NCBI GenBank assembly: GCA_028565715.1 | Contig: JAOXYC010177468.1 | Coordinates: 1-13,071 of the forward strand | Reading direction: 5' to 3' | Length of the DNA stretch: 13,071 nt | Source: Phoronis pallida | Lineage: Eukaryota > Phoronida > Phoronidae | Part shown: piece after piece, positions 1-11,200 of the stretch | Layout of the letters: each line of letters opens with the position of its first letter | Position numbering within the stretch: the first letter of the stretch is position 1 | The notes under the pieces: generated by a model | The model's input: the letters and a program-made list of their open reading frames with translations, nothing else | What the model was told of the DNA's origin: nothing | Databases searched by the model: none | Program-made: the position numbers and the translations under genes

Positions 1-2018
1 CACCGAAAAGCTGTATTTGGCGTTTGTAAGTGGGTGGTTTTTGCTGTGATAACCATCACTGTGTTTCCCTTTAAACAATATTGTGTTTGCTTCACAAAAT
101 TCATAAAAGTGCATAATCAACCGCTCCCGTAAAAGCGGACTTCAGAAGTCTCCCTATATTATAATTTATATTCATTTGTCAAATTGTAATATTAATTTAT
201 TTATACCAATAAACGTATATATTATAATTTCTGACACCCATGCATCAAAATCATAATTTTTGGCTCCAACCCTACAGATTATCCTAGAGTTACTCTAGAT
301 AAGTGATATTAGAAATTAACTGTTAATTATTTTGTCTGAATAAACTAATTATCTAATTTGACATGTTTTTGACAGGACAAGACGATGTGGTTTACAAGTG
401 ACAGTGAGAACTACGAAGCTATCACTATTGATGTCAAGTTACTCAAAGAGAAATTGACAGTGTTTTGTGGAAATACTCTAAATGTCGCCTCATGACAAAA
501 ACTGTCTAATCTAACCCCAATAAATACCCCATGATAGACCTTGGGGCACAGGTGAATCACTGTTACGGTGATTCGTGACTCATCACCAATTGCCTGACCA
601 GCAAAGTTTAAAGACAATCCAAATTATGTCTTCCAGTCCTCTTATAGCAAATTGATTCTACATTGTTCCAGTTTGATTAGCTGTAGGACTGGCCTTCTGT
701 CAAGTTTATACAAAGTAAAACCGTTGAAACGTAGCAAAGTAAGAACTATTTCCAGTATTTGATTCAATTTAACTCCATTTTATACAAAGTCATTTAAAAA
801 ATGTTACATGATCATGTTCAGCCATCCACATTCATGTTGGCATGGAAAAAAATGTATTTATAGTCTCTGTCTATGTGTTTATTCACAAAAGTAAACTAAA
901 TGATTGTGTGCTTTGAACATGGAAAAGACATTGAAATTTGGAACTGAACTGTGGTTTATTTTACAGGTTGACTACTTTTTTTCTAACGTTGAATGCAGTC
1001 AAAACAAATTAAAATGCTGTTCATTAATATTTTATTACTTACTTGGGATTTAAAAATGGTCGGACAAGTTGGCAGCCATTCTTCCACAAGACAGTGTTTT
1101 GTATCTAATTTTCTTAAAAAATCCGCTTAGTTTTTAACTGCAGTCTAAGTTCAAAGTTTACTCCACTTGTAGCTCAGACCAAATTAAAACCACTGCTTTT
1201 TCAAGTGGGATATTTCAACACAATTCAAATACTATGAAAAACTCTCAGATCATGATATCAACATATTTATTATCACACATATTAATAGAACACTCATTCA
1301 GCAATTGAAAGCATCAAAAATGACAGATAGATATTTGACAACTTAATTTGTGACTTTGCCTGGACGGAAAATAGTCTAAAATAAATAAACTAGACATAAA
1401 GTATCTTGAACAAAGCCAATTTATCGCTCTTTAACAATTTCAATGAGATAACTCGCAACAAAACAAGAACTAAATCATTCAGTACCCAACAGAATTGCAC
1501 TGACGCAATTTATTCGTAGATCAAAGCAAAAACTAAGATCCATGCTTATTCCGTCCAATAATTAAGAAAAAGAATCCCAGTTTGAGCATTGATATTGAAA
1601 AAAGATTTACAGTTTGTTCAGCACAATGTATATTGTACAACATTAATATATTCCGTACTTACATATTAATTGTAACTTTCTATATTCTTGTATTAATAAT
1701 GATATACATAGTTCACTTTCACTCACACTTCACAGCCAAGCCTACTTTCAATATTCACAGACAGGTGGTTTTAATAATTGGAGACATAACCCTGGGAATT
1801 TGCCCAGAGCAACAGGTTACAAATATTTATGTTATACATAGTGTTAAAAAGTCCAATTAAGTACGGTGAAATGTAAAAAACCTAATTTGAAACAAAGAAC
1901 TTATATTTTAATAATTTAAAAATGACCTGATTTATCCTGTGTTTCCACATTTCTACTTGAATACTGTAAGAGATTGTGAATAAACAATCGCTGTAAACAA
2001 TATCATTGCATATCAATG
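1..2018. other. AT-rich 3' flank, no gene seen
   Basis: This stretch lies beyond the probable end of NEK1. It is AT-rich with scattered poly-A and poly-T runs and stop codons in all frames. Short open frames at 411-617 (minus) and 1582-1860 (plus, opening with TTG rather than ATG) show no motif or splice context. Small hairpins occur near 131-148 (CCGCT/AGCGG arms) and 555-575 (TGAATCAC arm). I see no RNA gene, no SINE and no clear terminal inverted repeats. Confidence 0.6.
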
Positions 2019-2024
2019 TTTATT
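2019..2024 (-). promoter_or_regulatory. Candidate polyadenylation signal AATAAA
   Basis: The plus strand reads TTTATT, that is AATAAA on the minus strand, about 105 bases after the tentative NEK1 stop. Cleavage would then fall near 1990-2010. Further AATAAA copies occur on the minus strand in the AT-rich flank (for example 1265-1270, 955-960, 878-883, 196-201), so this is only the nearest candidate. Confidence 0.3.
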
Positions 2025-2126
2025 TGAGAAATAGGTACAAGCAATGCAGAAAGTCACAAAATAACAATTCGTTGAACATCCTGGCATGATTGAACACAAC
2101 AAAGTAATACTGTAAGGGAGGCATTA

Positions 2127-2239
2127 TTATTCATTTATTTCTGCCAGATTTATGTTTACACTGTATTGCAAAAAGGGTAAGGTTATTGGTTTTTCTAATG
2201 TCAGAAATAGCTCTTCATTTGTGCTAACAGCATTATTAT
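2127..2239 (-). CDS. NEK1: Tentative terminal NEK1 exon with stop codon
   Basis: A plausible acceptor on the minus strand (gctgttttgtttactgccttgag at 2240 onward) opens a frame in the required phase 1. It encodes DNNAVSTNEELFLTLEKP and ends NLAEINE before TAA at 2127-2129. Joined to the previous exon it reads GAYLEDNN, similar to GAYQEDNDE at the human C terminus. A shorter version using an acceptor at 2141-2142 would give GAYLEEINE and the same stop. Translating through the upstream donor gives a stop at 2896-2898 instead. RNA evidence is absent, so the choice is open. Confidence 0.45.
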
Positions 2240-5200
2240 CTCAAGGCAGTAAACAAAACAGCCACCAATTGGCACATGGAATGCATGGAAATCTATAGCA
2301 ACTACTGTCTCTTCTCACAAAAAATTATGCAAAATGTCATTCTTAACAAAAAAAAATTAATTTAAAAATTATAAAAATTATTTCTAAGTGACTTCCAGAA
2401 ATGTTATCGTGACACCAGTCTTGCACAATTGAAGCTGTTGACAAATTGAAATACAGTATTTGACATCACCTTGAAAACGCTGTTGTGTCTTAATCGTTAT
2501 CTGAAAAGATAATAAATACAATATTTGGAGATCAATGTATACCACACGATGAACACAACTGTGCATATCTTTTCAAAAATTTACATTTAAGTATTTCTGA
2601 AACCTTTCTGAACTGATTAACACTTCCTTTCAATGAAAAGAAACTATTTGATGCTTAAAGTTGAAGTGACAGATTAACTTAACATGTTAAAATTCAAAAC
2701 GTTTTGCGACCAACTAATTGGGTTGACCTTTCACAAAAACTTTCAAAACAATTCAAATACCCTATTTTCCCCCAACACGTTCCCTGGGATTCACCCATAA
2801 ACCTGTGATTTTTTGTTTTCATGAATAATTCTTCCATGACATTGACAATGTTTTTCAATAATTAGTTCTTTAGAGCATTAGAGCATGGAAGCTTATTAAT
2901 ATGGAGAATGCGGTAAATCTAATAACAGTATTGTATAACTACCCTTACCTTCTAAGTAAGCACCATCAGCTAACACCAAGTTCAATATCTTCTGATAGAG
3001 ATGTTCATTAGGTTTCCCCAGTAAAGTGGACACCATTTTATGCCCATCTTCTACTGCCTCGTCTTCATCTTCATGTAAAGCCTAGAAAAACAAGAATATT
3101 TTTGACAATGTATCGTGTTACTACAAGCAGTGTGTAGTTTTCTTCCTAGTTTCAACAAAATTGAATGTGCACCTTGTTCTAAACGAATTATTTCAATATT
3201 TTTTGAAATATAAAGGAAATATGTTTGATGTATGAAATCACAATTTTGGAAAGCATTCGGTTGTAAAATTTACCCCAATACAAGGACAATTAGAAATTAT
3301 GCTACAGTACAAGTGAAAGAAATTCGGATTCCTAATGGGCGACTCGAGAACAGTGTTATTACCCAGGCACACGTCCATTGATTGCACTTATCTCAAGCGG
3401 TTTAATGACCCGTATGTTGGCGGCCATATGCCTGTTAAGTCAACAGGAGTGCATTGAGTGTACCCGGGTAATAACACTGTTCTCCAGTCGCCCATTGAAA
3501 GGTTGCGGATCCTGCCCCAGTCAGTTCATTGTGTCACTTTACTGGCATTGCTCAGCTGTGAAAGAGTACTGGCTATGGTCATGAAGTATCCCGCGACAGG
3601 CTAGCATCCTGTTAAGGGGGAATTGCCCAACTCTCATCCACTCACACTACCAACACTACCAGAACTTGGATAGGAACAAAACAAGTGAAAGTCACCCACC
3701 TGAACTGTTTTATAAGCCTTCATAAAGACATCACAACCAAGTTGATCTTCCAGCTCCAGTCTACTCTGTTCTAGTCTACAGAATGTATCCTCTTCACTAT
3801 CACCAAACATTGTATCATTACCATCTTCATCATTATCATTATCTGTTAACAAATAAATATACACGTATTACCTTTAATCATTTCATACAGTCTGATTCCT
3901 TAACTTTAACATGGGCTCCTGGGCTCCTAAAACAGGCTTTCAAAACATTGCAAAACACACGTAAATACTCAGACAGAATTAGGACTGGCTGGATAGCTCA
4001 GTTGGTTAGAGCATCTGACCGGCAATCAGGAGACCTGGGTTCCATTCCCAGTTCAATTTGGATTTTTTCAGTCTTCAAATTCATACATTAACTAGGACTT
4101 CTTGTATGCAACTTTAATCATATAGTTGTTGTAGCTAACAGAATAGTGAATATAACCAGGCTGAAATGATTGTTTATCAATAAATGAATAAAATACTGAC
4201 CATTTTGACTGCTGAAGAGGTATTAAATTCATCACCTAACTTTTAAGTTTAAAATTATTATAATGTACACGAGTCATTTTAGACTCTACTCCAGCCCCTT
4301 CGACTCCGGTCGAGGGACTGTAACAATCGCGGGGGGTTTACCGAAAGTAGGGATCGGGTTACCGATAGTGAGAGATTGTGTTTAAGCGGAGTGACGTCAT
4401 CAACTAGACTCGTTTATCGCGCTGTTAGAACAGACTGGCGGCTGAGCCAGGGTGTGGGAGAGACTAGAGTCATTTGAACCTACCAGATTCCCATTCTTCC
4501 TTGCCTGGTATAATTGTACCGCGGATCTCAGGGACGCTATCAGTCTCATCCACGCTCTCACTAGGTGGAGCTTCTGCTCCGTCAACACAGTCTGAGGATC
4601 CATTATGCGGGGCTTTTGATTTCTTGGGTTTTTTATTTGAAACACCTCCTTCAAAATATAACAAAAAGTTTTAGGCCCAATGATATATCATAACTTATGA
4701 ATTTAGATACACTGTCAATAAATTATACCAAGGACAACAGCGTGGATATTTTGATTCATCTAGTTGATGTGACATGAAGAAAAAATTTAATCCAGCTTAT
4801 TGGTTAAAAACACAATGTTGCGTCCTTCTCAAGAACTTAGCTGGTGTACTGGCTGTTATTGCTTGTCACATGATTCGTCACATGACACTCTGTTTGATCC
4901 AGAACTAGATTTAATTTTTTATTCTGTACCCAAGACACATGTCATTTTCACAAAATTCACCCATAACTATGAAATCTAAAATGGTCCTTCAAGATAATGT
5001 CTCCTCGTTGATCCCGATCTGGTGTCAAAATTCAAATTGACTAGAAATTTTGTGTACGAGTCCTTTGATGAACATATCTAACTTGCATCTGAGTCAAAAA
5101 TTCAAAAAAATCTGTAAGGTGTGATTTGAGAGCTTTTTATCCGAAAAAAGTCAAAATTGGACACAAAAGCTTTCAAATCACCCTTTGCAGAGTTTTTGAA

Positions 5201-8200
5201 ATTTTTGACTCAGATGCAAGTAAGTTATGTTCAACAAAGGACTCATGCACAACATTTCTAGTTGATTTGCAATTTGACGCCAGATTTGGACCAACGAGAG
5301 TCAGTATCTTTAACAATTCCAAATAAAATAATATACCTTTCAACAACTTCTCCATTGTTTCTCTTAAAGATTTCATATCTTCCTCATCTGCTTCATCACT
5401 GGAAATAAAATATAGCTATAGTTATTACATGTTTCATGAATTACATTACAGCAAATACAATGTAGTGGATCTGATTAGAAACAAAGGGACAATTATCAGA
5501 TATGAGTAAAAACTGTATGCTAGATGGAAAAAGTTCTATAAACAAACTAGGGCTTGATTACAGTGAGTTCACTAAGTGTATGTATATGCCAAAAGGTAGA
5601 CAGCTTACAAATCATCTTCATCATCACTTTCTTCTTGTTTTTGTTCATCTTCTTCTTCACCCTCCGGTGTGTGTTCTTCAGCCTCTGGTGTTTGTTTGTC
5701 CTCATCTTGGGTGTCTTCATCCTAAAAATGTAAAATTATGCGTTTTATACCTGCTCAATCATCACCACTCACATGGTTATACGATTAAATTAATGGAAAT
5801 TCAGAAGTAACGGCAACAGATTAAAATTTTTGAATTTTGTTTCTGACTTTTCATCATAGTATATTATCATTCTTCTTTAATTATCCTTGTGGATCTGGCA
5901 ATTAAAGTGTAACTAGCACCCGTTCTACTCATTTTCGCTAGTTTTCACATTCTAATGACTATATTGATTTTGTTTATCAATTATCATTTAAAAGAAGTCA
6001 AAATAAATAAAGAAAATTAGGATAAATTACCAAAAAACAGAGTTTGATCTAGTCTTGCCGATGTGCTGTGACGAATCTGCCAGTATAGCAAATCGAACAG
6101 CGCCACCTAACAACTAAAAACGTTGTTCACTTGGCCTATTTTGATCGGCATTTCCTGGTTCAGTATAACCCATTTTTGCTCAATTTCTTTGCGATTTTCA
6201 CTATAAAACATTTGAAATATATTACAACATATGTACACCCAAGTTTTGAACGGAATATGGTACACTGGTCGACGTCCTTTTTTTATAAAACGCTCTAAAC
6301 AAACCACCACTACCCTCGTCTCGGACGCTTCGAATATGACACTCCACTGTTGATTTTCACATACAAACTTGGACAATTTACGGACAAATGTGCAGTGTGA
6401 CGGAAAAACTATCATTGCTATTATAGGGTTGAATGCATCTTTGTTGTAATTCTGGCAAACACACCTAGTGAACTATGTCCGAAGTTGCAAAAAACACCGT
6501 TGTTTGGAAGAGGCTGAATGGGAGATTTACACGCAAACCAAATGGAAAAATGTGGGAATCGAGTTACTCGCTGACTGGATATCTAAGCTCATAATTATGT
6601 ATCTGATTATGTGTGATCGGTCAGTTGGCGATTTTTGAGTTTAGGTAATACTTGGAAAGTATTTGAAAGTTTAAAATTAGATGTTTTACCCTAAATATCT
6701 GCACTTTAAAACTATTTTGATGTACTTGAATATGCCATAAGACCCTCATCATTGCATTGTCTAGAGTTCTACTTATAACTATATCCATGCTTCAGTTCTT
6801 CCTGCATGTGTGAGCTTAGAAGGCACATTTCAACATTTTTTATATTTGAGGAATCATAATTTACATCATTTAATTTGAGGAAAAAGCCTACCTGACTGTC
6901 TCCCCCACCTAAGTATGCCACATCAACACTGACAGCAACTAGATCCTGCATAAAGGGGTTATCTACAGTATGGAACAGCTTGGACAAGTCAGGCATAGAG
7001 CACGTCCTCAGCATCTGAAATGTGTAACAAAAGGATTTTAATGACTCAGAGACAGACAAACATCAACCAGTTTGATTAGATAACAACAAGAACCCATCAC
7101 CTTAGAATCTATCACTGAGGCGTCAACTGTGGCACAGCCTAGAGCTTTTATAAGCAGTCAGTAGATGGTGCACGTTGACTTTACAATCTGATTGGCCCAG
7201 ACAGCAAATTTCCACCAATGCACCACAAAGTGTCGCTTGGAATAACTGCTACAAAAGGATAGAGCTCAGGCCGAAGGTGATATATTGATTTATTACGAAT
7301 TCACTTATTTAACAATCAACGATTGAAATGAAACTTTCAGATCGATTAAAGAATCCCTCGAACTCTAATTTTATGCTGTTGTGCTTTATTATTAAAAATA
7401 ACGTCAATTTTAGCGCAGCGCGGCCAGCGCAGTTGTAGATTCTAGGTGATGGGTTCTTGATAACAACCATTCCTAACAGATCATGGATTTGGTCTTATAT
7501 TCCTTACAGCAAGCCAATGAATACATCTTAAATTTGTGTAAAGTTGTCATGCTGTCTCAAAACAAAGGGCAGGTTATAGCTCAAACGTGAAACATTTTAA
7601 AATTAATTATATAGGTGCCAAAGATTTTGAATCATAAAAAATAATAGGTTATAATTTAATACAATATAAATTGTGATAAAATGCAATACTTACGGATTTC
7701 AAAGGAACATCAAAATGACCCGTTGTTAATCCAATAACTACTTCTGCTGAATCTCCCTTCAAACTTGATCTAAAAGAGTTACAAGCAACATTCTACACAA
7801 CACACATGAACTTTAAATTAATTCAAAATTAATGCCATGTTCAATCACAGTTCTACAAATGAATGTACAATATCTAAATTGATTACCAGAACTTACTGGG
7901 TTATATCAGTTTCCTTCAAAGACAACATAAGGCAATAATGAAATTGTGAAATATTAGAATTCACAAATGCACTTTGAGGTTTGAACAAAACCATGTTCCT
8001 TATGATGGATCCATAGTTGGACAGTGGATAGATCCCTGCTTTGTATGCAAGACATGTTGTCTGGAGCAGGGATTTCAAAAATTGTACTTTTCAGGTTGAA
8101 TTATTTTTCCTAAGAGTGCTGATATCAGAAAAGAACCTTTTATTTCTATATTTAAAAATATTTAATAAATGTTCCATTTACGAATGGCGGAGTGGAAATG

Positions 8201-11200
8201 GGTCTACTCACACAAAATTAACCATAGATACGTCAAACATTACAACCACTTACAACACAGCCGGTACACTATCCTCAACATCATCATCGATCTCCTCAAG
8301 CTCAAGGTCAGTCGCCTCAACCTTCCCTTCATCATCCTCGTCTAACTGGACTTTCTCAAACAGTCTCTGTGGCGTAACAACCTTCTCTCCATCTGCTGGC
8401 TTCTCCCCGGATTTACTCTCTTTTGACGCGCTTGCGGGGGATGATTGTTTGGGAGTCTTTGGGGTGACGGGTCTTGGACTAACAGATTGTTTGGAACTCT
8501 TGGGGGTGAGAGGTCGAGGGGATTTTGCATCACTTTTCTCACTCTTCTCCCATGCAGTCTTAGGATGAGATGGACTAGAAATGTTCTGGGTTAAGCCGGA
8601 AATAGCTGGACCTGTAAACAAATGCAGTTGCTCAATGAGAAATACCCACACATACAATATGAAAGTATAACACGTTATGGCAAAGAAAGATTTATGTTTA
8701 AGAACAAGTCACGGATAATTTTCAAATGAGTAGTGACCCGTGCCTGTATATATCCTTGTTATGTAAAAGTGAAAGATGTTGAAAAGACAGAAAAAAGCAT
8801 ACAGTTATTTGTATTCTTAAAAGTGAAAGATAAAGTTTTACAATATATTGTTTTTACTCCAGTGTACTGGGAAACATGTTTGACAGAACCTGTTAGAAAA
8901 GGAAGAAAAATTTGGAACCCGACTGGCTCTAAATTTCTCAGTCTTTTTAAAATAATCACTTTTGGTCTGACAGTAAAAAGTATGCAGCCATAGACTTGTA
9001 ATTAAATAACTAAAGTGTACCTGCAGGAGGATTGGTGTCAGATATCTTGACTGTGGAACTATCTATGATGTTAGCCCCTTGTAATGCATTCAGTGCTGTT
9101 CCTGCTGCCCCACCCCATTGTTTACGTACGGGTAGGGGGCGCTCATCTGGGTTCTTGGTGACAAAATCACCCGCATTTGTTGCTGTAAAGGAACATAAGA
9201 ATAAATAATGTTTCTTAATTTCTTATGGTAGATATCAACTTTTGAAATACTGCTTTTTACTCAACCCCTTGTAAAGAAAGACACCTTTCTACAAAAAAAT
9301 AAATAAAAAAAGAAGTTTTTTTCTAATTTCTTACTATTATTACTGACTTAATGATATTTTGCGATTTCTGGCAGGTGAATTTTAGACACTTGTTTCAGTT
9401 CACAAGGTTATCAAATATTGCTTCATAATCTGTTAGCAATCAAATTTCCTGGTTGGTCGTTGAACCTTATCTGATAGTTTATCAAATAAATTGCACTCCA
9501 TAAAAAATTTACTAAAAAATTGTTGTTCAATCAAGGGAATGGAACCCAAGGTAGCTGGTAGACTTGATAAGTAATCCAGTACCATCATATCATTACCCTC
9601 CATGTTGGATGCTGTTTCCTCCAGACCTAAGCCTTGAAGATTGACGGGTGCCTGGCCCCACTTGGGACGTTCTGCTGCCAGTTCCTCTGCTGGCTGTATG
9701 GGAGCACCCCACTTGCCTCGTGCAGGCGGTGACTGTAAAAAAAAGAGCGGATAAAATTGAACAAAGCTATTGATGGCCTGGATAATGATTTACTACAGAC
9801 TGTACGATTATTGCAGCAGTCATTGTTAGGTAAAATAAACTTCATACATTCTACATGATGCGAATATAAAAACGAACACAATGCGTTTTAAGCATTACAT
9901 ATGTTTCATGTTTTCTCGACACATTTTCAAACATACCCTACAGTACAATGATATGAAAATGAAACATATGTTATGCTTAAAACGCATTTCGTTTGTTTGA
10001 AATTTTGCAGAAAGTCTGATAAGCAGACATGATTATGGATAACCTCTACACTTGTCAAGTATATCAAGACTGTTACATAAATTTATGATTAATTACATCC
10101 ACCTGAAATAACAAAGAATAAGATAACCCACCTTTTCATTGAGCTTTTTCAAAATATCTTTCTTTTGTTGCTGGATAGACCTAAAAACAAATACAAAATA
10201 AAAATGTATCATTAATAACAACTATATTCACGTGTTGGTAACTCATACCAGAGCGTCCTCTTGTTGTGAGCATGTTTGCATAAGAAAAGTATTGTGTGTG
10301 CCTCTGTTAAATCAGTACGCAATATGTATGCCAAGCAAACAACAGATCGTGACAACATTTGCTTATATCAATTATATCGTTAAAGCATCGTTTACAATTA
10401 ACTTCATGAACATGCTCATCATTTCAAACATTCTAACAACAGTAACAATCAGAATTTTTAAATTAAAATGTCCATGTCATTTTATTCTTGACTTCCATTT
10501 ACTTGTTTAAAATGCTTGACAAACCCGAAATTAGACTGAACTCAGCCAGTCGTTGAAAATGACAGACTGAATCAATCGCGCGCTAATCCAGTATCGCTAA
10601 GTATATGTGGATGACATCACTTCGCTTAACCGCAGTCTTGTAGTGACGTTCTACTTTTGGTAGACCCCCCGCGATTGTTACAGTCCCTCGACTGGAGTTG
10701 AAGGGGCTGGAGTGCAGTCTAACCCAAAATAGACGTAAGGTATTCCTTCAACTTACGTGTCATTGATGTCATCATCTGGTGCATCATTCTGTTCCGTGTC
10801 AATACCAATAGCTGCGAATATATTAGTCATACCCCCAGCAGGGCCAACACCACCTGCACTCACACTGAAATGGACAATAATTCATAAATGACGATTATGA
10901 CCTTAATGTTTAGTTGCTGAAACAACAAAATAAAGGACCTTAATGGATCTGAAAGCTATGTCAACTCAAAGCTTCATTTCAATAATTGTTCTTGCTATAA
11001 AGTTGAGTAAATTATAATTCGAATCACTGAACCCACCGGTTAGCTTCGAATTATAATTTACTCAACTTGATCTACCTGTCTAGTGAATGAATCATAAGTT
11101 ACACCATATTATCTACTTGCTATAATTCAATGATCGTCTTGCTATCTTGCTATCAATGTTTATATTTTTGTAGAACCAACTTTAAGATGATTTAGTTGAC

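Larger units (their letters stand above)
5722..6891 (-). other. NEK1: Largest NEK1 intron, with a block of higher CpG content
   Basis: About 1.17 kb between the acidic exon and the MLRTCS exon. The ends are AT-rich. The stretch from about 6050 to 6600 is less AT-rich, carries many CpGs, and includes two divergent ORFs (reported separately). I find no inverted repeat, no target-site duplication and no tRNA head. A skipped NEK1 exon cannot be excluded, but none is required by the phases. Confidence 0.5.

Noticed and set aside
1582-1860. 92-codon plus-strand open frame
   Set aside because: It opens with TTG, lies in AT-rich flank, and shows only hydrophobic AT-driven composition without a motif.
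3378-3584. 68-codon plus-strand frame
   Set aside because: It lies across the inverted-repeat element and the adjoining repeat-like block and has no motif.
3987-4058. Functional tRNA-Ala (GGC) gene
   Set aside because: The arms look right, but the acceptor stem has a mismatch and several G-U pairs, position 33 is C rather than U, and the copy has a shared non-tRNA tail and a flanking duplication typical of a retroposed SINE.
4400-4654. Alternative 84-codon minus frame over exon 4484-4648
   Set aside because: It is out of frame with the phase-matched NEK1 exon and runs into the MITE.
5126-5376. Overlapping open frames on both strands
   Set aside because: They arise from the foldback element, whose two arms read alike on opposite strands; the minus frame only becomes real coding within exon 5337-5398.
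6769-7059. NEK1 start codon at the methionine upstream of MLRTCS
   Set aside because: The upstream methionine is in the intron; a consensus acceptor (tttcag) precedes MLRTCS and the conserved VIGLTTG exon joins in phase.
8041-8568. 175-codon plus-strand open frame, Ser-rich
   Set aside because: Its Ser-rich part is the antisense of the acidic and S/T-P rich NEK1 exon 8254-8611, and the rest crosses intron sequence.
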